From the NCBI GenBank assembly GCA_950097015.1, contig CATNEN010000001.1, positions 17,612,501-17,676,500 on the forward strand: DNA of 64,000 bases. Direction: 5' to 3'. A model generated the notes under the pieces. It had not been told where the DNA came from, did no database searches, and saw only the letters and a program-made list of their open reading frames with translations. Position numbers and translations under genes: made by a program. Origin of the DNA: Macrostomum hystrix. Taxonomy: Eukaryota; Platyhelminthes; Macrostomidae. This document shows, in pieces, positions 11,448 through 22,102 of this stretch. Every line of letters starts with the position of its first letter. Within the stretch, counting starts at the first letter, position 1.

Positions 11448-11744
11448 GATGTCAAGACCCTTGCGTGCAGAACGCACTATAGTTTACTGAACTCTGCGCA
11501 AAGTGATCTGGCGCGCAGGGTTCAGTACGCTGCAAGGGAATTCATTAATTGGACGGAAGAGGAGAAGGGCCGATATTTACGAGCATTTAAAAAATTCGGC
11601 AAGGAATTTTCCAAAATCGCCGCCGCCATCCCTAGCAAGACGGTGGCGGAATGCGTCTTATTTTACTATAGCTCAAAGTATGAGCCACACTTTAAGGATA
11701 TGTACGCCGCCAAGAAGCGAGCAGCCAGGCGAAAGCGGCATTAA
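11448..11744 (+). CDS. SANT-domain (NCoR SANT1-like) exon or small gene
   Basis: After a good acceptor (ttttgtttcatttag) the frame DVKTLACRTHYSLL leads into a SANT domain at about residues 30-80: INWTEEEKGRYLRAFKK, GKEFSKIAAAIPSK, TVAECVLFYYSSK. It ends in a basic tail (KKRAARRKRH) before TAA. KTVAECVLYYY is characteristic of the first SANT of nuclear receptor corepressors, which help recruit histone deacetylase. The upstream exon is uncertain: a Ser-rich segment ending at a gtgagt donor (11117) joins in frame, but a stop lies about 110 nt up. AATAAA motifs follow at about 11905. It may be a separate gene from the SET gene downstream. No donor connects the two. Confidence 0.55.
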   Translation, partial: DVKTLACRTHYSLLNSAQSDLARRVQYAAREFINWTEEEKGRYLRAFKKFGKEFSKIAAAIPSKTVAECVLFYYSSKYEPHFKDMYAAKKRAARRKRH

Positions 11745-12026
11745 TGACATTTAAATTATAATATTCCATATAACACATAAATGACCCTAAAAAGTAAAAA
11801 GGGAAACCTAATCGTTTTTCGCTTTTTTGATCTTATTTGAAAAACTTTTCTTTCTTTTTATTCTATTCTTTCTGATTGTATCTGATTTGTGAGTTTGAGA
11901 AACAAATAAACTGTTTAAAAGTATTATTTTTTAGTTTGACAAACAAATAAACCGTTTAAAAATATTTTAACGATGCGTAATTTTCTCAATTTCCTCTATT
12001 TTAAATATATTTAAATATTTAACTAG

Positions 12027-13553
12027 GATCGAGAAAGGCAGATGCGGGCATTGGAAGCAGAAAATGCCTGGCTTAAAGAAATGCTGCGAATTCAGCACGT
12101 TCTTATTATAAGTCAGCGCAGGACCATAGAATCGGTTCAAGGGTCTCCAAACCCAAAAATTCCTAGTGTAAGACGTAATATTTTAGTTACTAATTCTTAA
12201 TTCCATATTTTAACTAAGCATTCATAGTCTTTCTGCGAAAGCTTTGAATAAAAAAAGTAGTCAATTTACAAACTTATAAAAAGTTTATAAGCACAATCAA
12301 GTCGTTTGGTGTTGGGTGTCCATTAATCTTTTTATTATCCAACACGCTTTTTCAACACGTAAGTTTTCCAAGCTTTTAAGGGCAAATGAATCAAAATTAT
12401 ATGATAACTTTAGCTAAATATATTTATATAACCTCAAATATAACCTGTCCAGCCAGCTGAAGGTGCCGGTGCCGGTGCTGCCGGTGCCACTGTAAGTATT
12501 TTGTATCTGCTAGTATTCACGTTTACTTACTTGTAGCAGATCTATATAAGCGGTATTCAGCACGCTATGCAGAAAGATAGCATAGAAACCCTGGCGCAAA
12601 TTTTACGAGCTCGTAGTATAGTATAGCATAGCATAGCATGATACCTTGCCCCAGATTCTACACAGGCCTACGATATCGTATAGATGTAAATTAGCAAGAT
12701 GTACATTAATGTTCATTCGATCTAAATCCTACTCAATATAGACACCGGACGTGCGTCGGTCCGTAATTAATGGATCCTTGCCTGGAGCGCCATTAATCGA
12801 TGTATGCAATAAATATTTATTGTCTGGTTTAATTGTTATCTTTCGTCTTTTATCTACTACTTTTAAAGTACTTTTACTTATACCCGTATTTTTTTCTTTT
12901 ATACCTTTTGTATTTTGAGTCCTAAATGGTAAGTCCATAAGCTCTTAAGCTCGTATTTGAGGTTATACTTTAAGCCTCTACATGCTCATACAAGCCTCAT
13001 GCATACTTTAATTGAAAAAATATAGGTAGACATCGATGCCTCATTAGGCAGTGGCGACGAAGAAGGCCCTGCCGACGTGACTATTCGCGGCCCTACGCGG
13101 GGACAAAGTTTAAAGGGTGCGCGAAAGGCAGCAGGCCAAGCGGAGGTTCTCCGGCGGCTGCTTAGCAATGATGATTCCGCCGTAATTGTTGGTGCTACCC
13201 GTAGCAAAGGCCACGGAGCTTTTGCGGCGTGTGCCCTCGCTAGAGGAGCTTACGTGTGTGAGTACGCGGGCAAGCTCCTCAGCAAGGCTGAATCGGACGC
13301 TCGCTACGTTGAGCTCGCCGAGGCCGACAAGGACAAATTTTTTTTATTCAATTTCGAGCACAACGGTCGCGAATATGCAATCGACGCTACGGACACCGAT
13401 CGCGTCGGACGGTTCCTCAACCATTCCCGGACAAATAAAAACTGCCGGGTTGTCACCACCGGTGTCCAGTGTCCGGGAGGTGGGATTCGACCGGCACTGT
13501 ACCTCCAAACTATAAGATATGTTCCTAAGGGACGCGAACTTTTATTTGACTAA
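12027..13553 (+). CDS. Coiled-coil plus KMT5A-like SET methyltransferase gene, 3 exons, truncated C-terminus
   Basis: Three exons join in phase 0 with GT-AG ends: 12027-12167 (47 codons, coiled-coil-like MRALEAENAWLKEMLRIQ), 12453-12491 (Gly/Ala-rich) and 13026-13553 (SET). The SET part has the order seen in KMT5A/SETD8-type histone H4K20 methyltransferases: SKGHGAFAACALARGAYVCE, YAGKLL, FFLFNFEHNGREYAIDAT, GRFLNHS, and GRELLFD. The codon after GRELLFD is TAA where family members have the conserved active-site Tyr of the D-Y-G motif, so the protein ends just before it. All other core motifs are intact. Activity is therefore doubtful unless an alternative 3' exon is used. The start is unknown: exon 12027 begins after an acceptor, and an internal ATG follows at codon 6. 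Nothing here proves H4K20 specificity. Confidence 0.65.
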
Positions 13554-14253
13554 AGTCAAACTGTTACTCTGAGAATATATCAAAGGAACTTATAAAAGTA
13601 TTTTAGTAGAGATATAAGGGGCTATTCGCCTCTCAGGGCACTTCGCCCCTCATAACTATAAGCCATCTTGAGTAAAATATCGTCGCTTAGTAGAGTGACA
13701 AGCGCATTAAAATGACTAAGCGGACTCTTGCGATAAAGCAAAAATATGATATAAATTTCCCGGTATTTTAATATTTTTTCTGCAACCTGAAAAGAGAATA
13801 ATGCTCCAGACATCTACTCTAGATAATCAGTACACTTTCTTAGAAGGTCGATATACTGATATGACGTTTCTTCACTTTAGCTTCTGGCCATCCTAGGTTT
13901 TAGTATTCGGACTTTCTGTTGTGTAAATATCCTAAAATCGTGTATTGACCTCCTAAAGCGCACAATATCCTAAGTAGTTGTCAAACTGTTTTCATGCGGT
14001 CAAGAGAATCTCGACTTGGCTGTTATGTGCTCTTTGATGTTTGCCAATACAGTGAGTAGTAAGTTTTTCAACTCAGAGGTTAGGTACTATTGGGGCATTC
14101 AAGTGCATGCGCTTGTTCTTAATCATAGAAATCCATATCATACACTTTATTATGAGTAGCGCAATGAACGTTTGAGAGTCCTGAAGGTAACTCTCGCCCT
14201 CGTCAGGAGCACCGCCGCATGCCTATGTCAGAGTAGTAAGTTTTTCAGGGGAC
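13554..14253. other. Intergenic, no gene
   Basis: AT-rich, no domain. It contains two copies of the 15-mer gtagtaagtttttca (14056-14070 and 14233-14247), also found at 11209-11223. Confidence 0.4.
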
Positions 14254-15300
14254 ATGCAATATCTGCCATGTCATGACTATACTGTCTTTATTGCCTCTTA
14301 TATTAATTGCCTCTCGTCAGGAGCGACCTACAAGCGGAAGGACAACCGGCCGTCTACAGATCGCCGTGAAACAACAAGCGCCGGTACGTCAGCAGCTCCA
14401 AGCGCGACGACGGCTGAACCTCCGATGCCACCACCACGGCAGTCTAGATCCTCGATGGAGCCGCCGGTAATCAGGGCGAGCCGGAGGTCGAAAAGCAGCC
14501 ACGCTTGTTACATGAGCGACGCCAGTCTGCCGGCAGAAGAGTTCTACCCGGCTGACGACATGCGTTCGCCTACAAATGATTGAGTAGAGGTGTTCATCAA
14601 AGCTATTGAGGAGCTAGATCGAGCACTTACCAATGACACTCCAACATCAACAACACCGGCTGCCGTCCAAACAGCCGTAGAAGAGCCAGCGGCCTCCTCA
14701 GCGGTGAGCCAGACCGAACGAGCAAACGAGGCAGCGATGATGATGACAGCGCCGGCCAACGACGAGAACCAGCAGTGCCGAGTTGATGTCAACCTGCCGA
14801 ACTTCTGGAACCTAGAAGGAAAAACAATAACAGTTTAAGGAGGTTCAAAAATCACCTACGCCCGAAAGAACTTCTGGAAGCGGCCGATTCCATCTATAAT
14901 GTACTAATGACAGACATCAAGCCGAAGGCCTTTCAACATCGGCAGTCAGAACAACGCCTCGTACATAGGACAGGCCCAGAGTACACGTACAGCGGTGTCG
15001 CACTACAGGAAAATAAACAATGGCATCCAGTCCTGGAGCTAATACGGGATCACCTCACGTATGTCTCAGGACTGGATCTGCCAGAGTTTAACAGCTGCCT
15101 AATAAATTTCTACGAAAAGGCCAGCGACCACATACCGACCACATGACAATGAGCCCGAACTAGGAACTGACCCGACCATCGCCACGATATCGTTTGGCGC
15201 GGTTCGGAAATTCCCATTACGAGACAAAATTAACCATATGGTGGTGGCTGCATTTGGCACGACTCCAGGCTCTGTCATCATAATGGAGGGTGCTTGTAAA
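14254..15300 (+). pseudogene. AlkB-like 2-oxoglutarate/Fe(II) dioxygenase ORF, frameshifted and truncated
   Basis: A Pro/Ser/Thr-rich N-terminal frame (14254-14838) has one TGA at 14581-14583 and continues in the same frame to FWNLEGKTITV. It then shifts frame at about 14838 into RRFKNHLRPKELLEAADSIY. The AlkB part follows: TGPEYTYSGVALQ, FNSCLINFYEKASDHIP, then after another frameshift HDNEPELGTDPTIATISFGA and RKFPLR, up to GSVIIMEG. The FNSCLINFY...H.DNEPEL...P.IATISFGA.R.F order is typical of AlkB homologues, which oxidatively demethylate nucleic acids. The HxD iron motif is damaged by the second shift. Homology ends where KDZ copy 2 begins. AlkB domains occur in host genes and in some mobile elements, and I cannot tell which applies here. 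Confidence 0.6.
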
Positions 15301-15309
15301 GGTGCTTGT

Positions 15310-16173
15310 AAAGGTAAAAGAAAAGAATGCATACCCATCTGAATCAGGCTTTGACCCTTCGCAAAAAGGGAAGAACCCCTGGGAAAGGAGTGCACCAATA
15401 AGATCACAGGAGTCGCAGGTAATAAAAAAGACCTTTACGCTTCCAGCCAGATCTATAAGGTCAACTTTTGTAGCCGCACAGACATTTAGATTCAATTTAT
15501 TAGAAGCGCAGCAAAACATTTCAAAAGCATCGTGAGTAGCATCCAGTTCCTGAAACATTAGACTCTCTTTATTCCATATGAGAAACTTGTGGGCTGAAAA
15601 CTTTTTATGCGTCTCATTCTTACAGCTGGCACATAAGCTAAGTCGACAAGTAACACATCGATATACACCTTCGTGCTCATAGCAAGAGGAACACAGATTT
15701 AAGAGAAAATGCTTCTCGTAACTACCTCTGTATTTCTCAGCAAAGCTGTCAAAATCTACCTATTCAACATCTTCTACTGTAGGAGCAAAAGACTCAGGCA
15801 TACCGACATCATTCTCGGTGCTAGCTTCCACTGGAACAGGAGTAGTTTCGGACACAGGATGCCGAGATGTTGAGCCTCGATTTCGGCCGCTAATTATTGT
15901 CTTAATCTTTCTGGGTCGCCCACGACCGCAAGTTTGCAGTGAAGCTTTGACAACACGCTTCAGTTCGATGCCGCGATACATTGTCTGAAAATGAGAAAGT
16001 AATTTATAAGCATTGCTCCACAGTATTTAATATTGTAGACAGACAACTGTTTTCTATTTAATACTATAAAGTTTTATATATTCTACAATGAAATCATAGC
16101 ACTTCTATTTTACATATATTCCCACACGTATTGTGGTCATGAAACTACAGTCTGTGGAGATTGCAGACCTGCA
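15310..16173 (-). mobile_element. KDZ transposon copy 2, truncated, with nonsense mutation
   Basis: Near-identical to 1186-2047: same upstream 190 bp, same MYRGIELKRV start (ATG at 15979-15981). Exon 1 is cut off in the middle at about 15310, after GYAFFSFTF. A Trp codon in VEDVEW has become TAG (15763 region), so the transposase is dead. The left junction sits in the AlkB pseudogene beside a doubled 12-mer (ggtgcttgtaaa twice, 15289-15312). The right junction abuts a Copia fragment. Few substitutions separate the copies, so the duplication is young relative to the surrounding debris. Confidence 0.8.
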
Positions 16174-16179
16174 GAATCA

Positions 16180-16683
16180 GCAACAATCGCGAAAACCAAC
16201 AGTTTAGATTTATGGCATCAGCGATATGGTCACCTAGGAGAGCGAGATCTAAAATCTTTAATTCATAAAAAGCAAGTTGACGGCATTGACGCAAAAGTTG
16301 GAAGCATCAGTTTCTGCACGGCATGTGTAGAAGGAAAACTACATAGAACGCCATATACCAAGGGTGTAGCGTCAAGGTCACGCGAACTATTGGGTCTAAT
16401 TCACAGTGACCCAAGTGTGTGGTCCCATGCAAACTACATCCATTGGAGGATCGAAGTACTTTGTCCCATTTATTGATGATTACTCGCGCTATTGCTCAGT
16501 TTACTTTATGAAAAACTAGTCAGAAGTTTTTGAAAAATTCAAGAATTTTCAGGCTCTCGTTACGAATCAAACAGGCAAGTCTATCAAGATTCTACGGGCA
16601 GACAATGGTGGAGAGTATAAATCAAGAGAATTTGAAAAGTTCTGTGTCAAAAACGGAATCATTCACCAAACTACACTTTTCTC
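16180..16683 (+). pseudogene. Copia (Ty1-type) retrotransposon fragment: GAG-pre-integrase and integrase core
   Basis: Frame LDLWHQRYGHLGERDLKSL, then FCTACVEGKLHRTPY is the pre-integrase zinc region. [21 protein letters not shown] and LRADNGGEY are the integrase core with its first two catalytic Asp residues. Damage: a frameshift after LIHSD (about 16410) and a TAG after FMKN (about 16518). It ends at about HQTT (16680), before the third catalytic residue. No LTRs are seen. A relic. Confidence 0.75.
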
Positions 16684-16894
16684 CGTTATGTTGGTTGAGA
16701 CTTGACGTGGGGGAATCCGAAGAAGCTGCTGACCGCCGAGAAGATCCGCCGGGATGACGCACGAGGCCGCCGACAAGGTTTATGTCGTGAACAAAAGAAA
16801 GAAGGCACCCACGGTTTACACTCAACCAAGGAGCCATTCCCCGACCCATTCCCGAGGCGCGATAACGAGGCATAGTGCTTCTACGCAACCATGG

Positions 16895-17540
16895 CCAAGT
16901 CACTGGACTTCCCTATGACGGGCGGCGTGTGACAGTGACAGTCTCGAACGGATGCTCTGTAGACTGCTTCCTGCAGGCACTTAGCTACGCCTACAGGAAC
17001 CGGCCTGCGCTTCGTGAGTCCATTTAAGGTGCCCCGAACTCTTGTCATTCTTTGCGGGACTTCATGGAACATATGGATGATGCAGCCACGGAGAAGGCAG
17101 CATGCGCTAGGGCTTATTTACTCCTACGCACACCAGCTCTCTGGGCTACTGGTAACTGCCTGCTGCCAGCACCGAAGGCCTCAGTGCGCGCCAATCTTAA
17201 TGCATCTGAGGTGGACATGGTTAGCTACATTCTGGGTCCTGCCATCGCTTTTGACCGACTGTCATTGTGCCAATTTGAGGGCTGCCCAGACGGTGTCCGT
17301 CGCATCGCTTCCCACGCTCTAAGAAGTCGCGCCGCTGCATTTCATGGAGCAGCTGCGCCACAGAATCCGCATGCCGAGGGCCTCTGTAGCGAATGTGGAG
17401 GAATGCGGGATATCAGCAGCGCTGAATTTACTATACAGCCACCCCCATTCCTGGCTCTGGGAATTCCCGATCACCTGCGCGTCGACACCATGGAACTGCC
17501 TGAGATAATCCGGCCATTCTCTGCAAGTGACACTGAGTAA
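16895..17540 (+). pseudogene. Ubiquitin-peptidase-like (Cys-box) ORF, frame-disrupted
   Basis: YDGRRVTVTVSNGC.VDCFLQALSYAY resembles the Cys box of USP-type or related cysteine peptidases (N-x-C...FLQAL). It ends in TAA near 17027. A second frame (17052-17540, 162 codons) continues with FEGCPDG, CSECGGMRDISSAEFTIQPP and FLALGIPD, a CxxC plus hydrophobic pattern reminiscent of the USP zinc/fingers region. No clear catalytic His box is seen. The two frames probably belong together through a frameshift or an unrecognised intron. The role is unknown. Similar small peptidase-like domains accompany SWIM/MULE transposons in animal genomes, and a SWIM ORF lies 0.5 kb downstream. Family assignment is tentative. 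Confidence 0.35.
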
Positions 17541-18029
17541 GTGAAGCTGCAAGTCATATTTTAGCCTACGTTTGTAAGCTATATGACTACTCTAACATAC
17601 TCGTATTAGATTATTATACGAAATCTCATGTTTATGCTTCTCTCATTGTCATATATAGGCAGTTATTGGCCTTGGGCATCAAGGAGGCAGTGAGGCTTGG
17701 GTGACGAGAATAAGTGGTAAAGTACAAACGACGGAGTGGGCTGAGAGCCACATACACCAACATGGACACTATGCACCCACTAACGCACGCGTGCACGCAA
17801 TAATACACCGGATCACTAATCTATAAAAACATCCCTAGACTTTGCCTCTCGACTAACAAATACGTACTTAAAATATTGATTAAATTTACACCCCAAAAAT
17901 TTCATATTTATTCACTTCCGATCTCTACTCGTTCTCGTCACTTAAAATAAACCTGTAGATGCACACTGTTGTGCGAAACGCGTCGTTTAATTAAATTAAT
18001 GTTGATTTTCGCTATTCTTCTTATCCTAC

Positions 18030-18782
18030 TTGTCAAGCGAGCAACTGTACCAGAATTTTCGCCGTAAAGTCACTGAAATTGATATGAGCATATCTACAGC
18101 CCAGAAGACCACCATCGTTGAGCTTCTGCACCAGATGGTTTTCGCCAAGAATCCAGCTGAGTATGACAAGCAAGTCGACACACTTCGCCGACTAAATGTT
18201 CCGCACGTAATGGCCTATTTTTTACCAAATTGGAATTCTTGCAAGGAGCAGTGGGTGAATTGCTATCGGGATGCCTCCATAAACTTTGGAGCGTCTGGAA
18301 CACAGAGACTTGAGTCTCCACCAGAACGTGAAAGCAGTCGCTTGAAGAAACTTAGAAATTGCAAAGTTCATTTCCGACTTCTTCTATTGAAATCAATGAT
18401 GAAGGAGAGCAAGCATGCCGTTTTTAACAGCTTCAATCGCGGGGTCGCTAACCCAACAGAGGCTCTCTCTCCTTACACGACTATACTAACACCATACGCG
18501 TTCGCTTTTCTTCAGAAGCAGTTTGCGATTGCACCCTCTGTTCAGTTGCATAGCGGTGTTGCCACCTCTCAGGAAGGTTCGCTTCTGGTCACCGGGTCAT
18601 ATTGTGAATGCACAATGTTCGGTTGTCTACTTTTGCCCTGCCGGCACATCATTAAATTTCGTCAATGCAATGGCCTACTTTTATGCGATGACTCACTTTT
18701 TCACCGACGATGGACTCGAGCCTACTGGTTGGCTAACAACGGCCACAATCCAAACAAAATGCCGTCGCGAAGCATTAAGTGA
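18030..18782 (+). CDS. MULE-type/ZSWIM3-like transposase, C-terminal part with SWIM zinc finger
   Basis: Open frame of 250 codons beginning without a convincing ATG (first in-frame ATG in VTEIDMSIS), so it is 5'-truncated or preceded by an exon. It matches the C-terminal half of ZSWIM1/3-like MULE-derived proteins: VMAYFLPNWNSCKEQWV, a helical segment (LKKLRNCKVHFRLLLLKS), LTPYAFAFLQKQF, then the SWIM finger CECTMFGCLLLPCRHI (CxC...CxH), and DDSLFHRRWTRAYWL. The catalytic RNase-H domain that should lie upstream is missing. It ends at TGA 18780-18782. Probably a transposon relic with a still-open frame. Confidence 0.7.
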   Translation: MSSEQLYQNFRRKVTEIDMSISTAQKTTIVELLHQMVFAKNPAEYDKQVDTLRRLNVPHVMAYFLPNWNSCKEQWVNCYRDASINFGASGTQRLESPPERESSRLKKLRNCKVHFRLLLLKSMMKESKHAVFNSFNRGVANPTEALSPYTTILTPYAFAFLQKQFAIAPSVQLHSGVATSQEGSLLVTGSYCECTMFGCLLLPCRHIIKFRQCNGLLLCDDSLFHRRWTRAYWLANNGHNPNKMPSRSIK

Positions 18783-21585
18783 ATTCTGATCGACCAAATG
18801 AACACGTAGGGCTTTACGGAGCTAAGGAAGTTTAAAAAACTTAACCAATCTGTGCGTTAATTGCCGAGGTGGGTTCACAGGCAGGAATGGCTATATTTAG
18901 ATCCAGAATGGAAATTCTAGTTAATGAAATGGGTAGGGTCTTTTGCAAGCCAATGACCGCCCTCATGATAGATAGGAGTGTGGAGAACGGCGATAGAGTC
19001 GGAGGTCGATCGCGTAGCTGCTCGCGAGTTGTCGCAAGAAGAGGGACGAGATGAAGGGAGGGATGAAGGGAGAGATGAAGGGAGAGATGAGGCGGTACAC
19101 GGATGCAAGGAGTGGTCCTATTGGCCTCAGGCTGGCCAGTCCCACTCGTCCCATAGGCCACAGGCATGGCTGCCGTGCCTACCCCTAGCAATGCTCGAAA
19201 CCGGCTAAAGGTCTAAGGAGAGGTGTCGGACTGCCCGTAATCAGACAGGACAGGGCTAGATCATACTGTCGTCAGTAGCATGTAAATAACTGACTCCAAA
19301 CCTCGGTAGCGGTGGTCGAATCGGCCCAGGCTCTTGTCACAGAAATGCGGAAAGGCTATTGGCAAAGCGGAAAATGATCTCAGGTAGCGCCACCACCCAA
19401 TGCGCCTACGTTGCCACCGCAGACATTTGGGAACTTGGGTCCCCGGAGTACACAGCTCCCAGTTCATCACACAGATCTAGACAAGCCGAAAAATAGGGCA
19501 TTCTGCAACTTCCGTTTTAGACTGGGGTGAGAGCCCAGAATGGATCGAGACACGCCTCAAAAGGGGATTCCTGAATTTCGCGCTACAGGGGTCTAGAAAG
19601 GTGGTACTCAGAACTCGAATGAAAATCCATAGCCGGAATCCTACTCATGAAACATCAGACACATTCTTTACATTAGACTGCAGCCTACACATCAAGTAAC
19701 TAACAAACCCGAGTCTGTGTGAGATGAGGAAAACAGAGGCTGGAGAGATTAAACAGAACACTGGCTGAGTGATTACGCAAGCGCAAGATTATTAGATCAT
19801 CACTCTCGCTCCCGTGGCCGCAGTTGCGAGAGGGGGATAGGGGAAAACTCCATTGGAAAGGGAGTTCGACACGTACACCTTGAACCCGCCCGCGAGGAAG
19901 AAGGAAAGCCGGCCAAGGATTCCCCCGACCTCCTGGGAAGAAATGCACGTCCTACACTCCGCATTTTGCTCGCGAATCCCTAGCTCCTTATTACTCTTAT
20001 GCGCGCTTACAGTTGTCTTCCTGCCGCAGCTTTCAGCTCGGCATCACCAGAGCCCACCCCCTGAGACTTTAGCCACTCATAGCTGAGGGCTGTCTAAGAG
20101 ATAAAATAAACATGGAGAATAAAGCAGAGGGGATTTAAATTGTTATTAAAGATTGGCCTATGATCAATAGATTTGGCGATAGTTGTGCTAATTTATTAAG
20201 CCAAAAGTCCTAGTGCCCTTTTTCCCACTAAAGTGCCGCCTAGTTAGAGAAAAGTCCCTTAGGATTAACAATTACAAAACCGCTGCGCGGGTTACTTAGC
20301 TGGGTACCGATTGCGTGCCACAGGCCTGTCGTTCTCGAAGGGGGGCAGGGCAAAATAGCAAAGACAGAGAAGGGAAAAAGCTAAAATGAGCTGGAAGGGG
20401 CCAACACACTAGTGGAGCTCTATGGCTCAATTTGAAGGCTCACCTAAAGAGGTGGCTTGAACTTAGGGGATTAGGAGCAGGCAATGTGCCCGTGGAACTG
20501 GTCTGAGCTTATAGCTCTAGGGTCTAAGCTAGGGAAAAGCTGTCCGGGGAAGGTCTTGCGGTTGGGGAGTTTCCCGGAGGAAAGAGGGTCCTAGAGGGAG
20601 CGGCGCAGCGCGCTTGCTTAAATAGTCCTGCAGCACGCCAACCTCGACATTCATCAAAGCAACCCACATTCGCGCCAGCCTGTCATCGAGGAATCGAAGC
20701 GGCGATGGCCGCCCCGATTACCCAGTGAACCGGCGGCGAGAAACGACAGATGCTCCTCGAGAGCAGCTGCCGGCAGACAGCCAATAATTGTTACTCCGCC
20801 AGGAAAATGGGAAGCGCAGGCGCCGACCTGCCTACAGTGACATTTACATGTATCTAAGAGAGGAGGTCATAAAGTCGAGCTAGGCTCGAATACCGTAAAG
20901 ACCACGACATGAAGAATTAATGATCACTCATAATGCCCGAGTGATTCCCGATATCTGATCGCGGTTTGGAGCAGAATTATGACCTAAACTACTCATACAA
21001 TAAAAGCTATGGCCGCGATCAGTCATTCCTACAGGGGTCTAGACAGATCCAGGGAGAAGGGATTCGACGGCTACTTAATTCACCGCCGCCCAAAACCCGG
21101 CCCTAAGATTAATGATCTTGTTTGCGGCCAGCTGCTAAAAAGCGACACGCTTGGGAGGAAATCCGAACCACGATGGAGGCAAGTGGGTTGTGCAAGCCAG
21201 TTGCATATCTGCGCAAAACAATGTGGAAAAACATTTGGATGGCAACAATGAAGAAGCGAGGCGCTAGTCGTTAGACGGGCGCCGGAAGGACTCTCGCCAA
21301 GGAGACAGATGTGGATCGTATGGTTCTAGAAGTCATTGGAAAGGAAAGTCCTTCGGTATGTGGGCTTGATGTCGAAGAAAGCGTGCCCTGCATTCCACCC
21401 GATGCCGCTTCCGATGCATCTGTCCATATAGACAACTTAAACCGAACTATGCCTAGCAGCTCGGCGGAAAAGCCATCCATGGCCAGGCCTTCGATGTTGG
21501 CTCCGCTCAGCGACGAAGCAGGCTAAGCGCCATCGACCACACATCGAAGGAAGGCGGAGAAGATTACATTTCAAAGTTGCATTGA
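18783..21585. other. Moderately GC-rich non-coding stretch, no gene recognised
   Basis: No ORF above about 116 codons with recognisable content. At 19048-19092 a 12-bp motif (gatgaagggaga-like) repeats four times. Segment 20590-20830 is GC-rich with a TTAAATAG-like box and could be an LTR or 5' UTR of the LINE fragment that follows, but nothing proves it. Confidence 0.4.
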
Positions 21586-22102
21586 TGCAAAGTTGCATCC
21601 ATGTCTAGGTGTCCTCCTGGACGCAAATCTCTGCTTGAAAAAACAAGTGGACAACAAGGCGAACACGTGCAGGGCCATAGTCATGTCCCTGCGCCGCATC
21701 GCCAAGATCACCAAACTGAGCAGCGTCACTCTCAAGATGCAGTACAGGGCCTAAGTTGAGAGCGCTCTCACCTACGGCGCCCCATCTTGACTCTGATCGG
21801 CGTCACCAACCAGATCAAGCTGCAAATGATCCAAAACCTTGCTCTGCGAATCTGATACGGTGTGCCTTTTTACCTGAGCACCGAATACCTTTACAAACTG
21901 GCCAGCATGCCAATACTCTCAGCCAGAATCAAGCAGCTCAGTGTGGCCTGGCTGCTTAAGAAGAGAGCTCGGCTGCACGGCTTCCATATCGAGCCGGAGC
22001 TGCCACACGCTCCGGGCCGAGTCCCCATCCTCAATGTCCTGTTGGCTCCCCTGAGGCAGGGACAAATCAACAGGCAGAACCCACTCCAAATCCAAGGCTG
22101 AG
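21586..22102 (+). pseudogene. Non-LTR retrotransposon reverse transcriptase, C-terminal (thumb) fragment
   Basis: Translation gives CLGVLLDANLCLKKQVDNK, TCRAIVMSLRRIAK, then VESALTYGAPS, LQMIQNLALRI and YLYKLASMPILSARIKQL. This is the usual order after the RT palm in Jockey/CR1-like LINEs (LGVxLD..., LTYGAPxW, QNxxLRI). In-frame stops (TAA about 21752, TGA about 21788 and about 21855) show it is dead. No endonuclease or palm motif is present upstream. Confidence 0.65.

Noticed and set aside
12540-12640. Regulatory array of tagtatagcatagcat repeats
   Set aside because: Short simple-sequence slippage inside an intron; nothing suggests a function.
13186-13515. Alternate plus-strand frame within the SET exon
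   Set aside because: It is an out-of-frame shadow of the SET domain.
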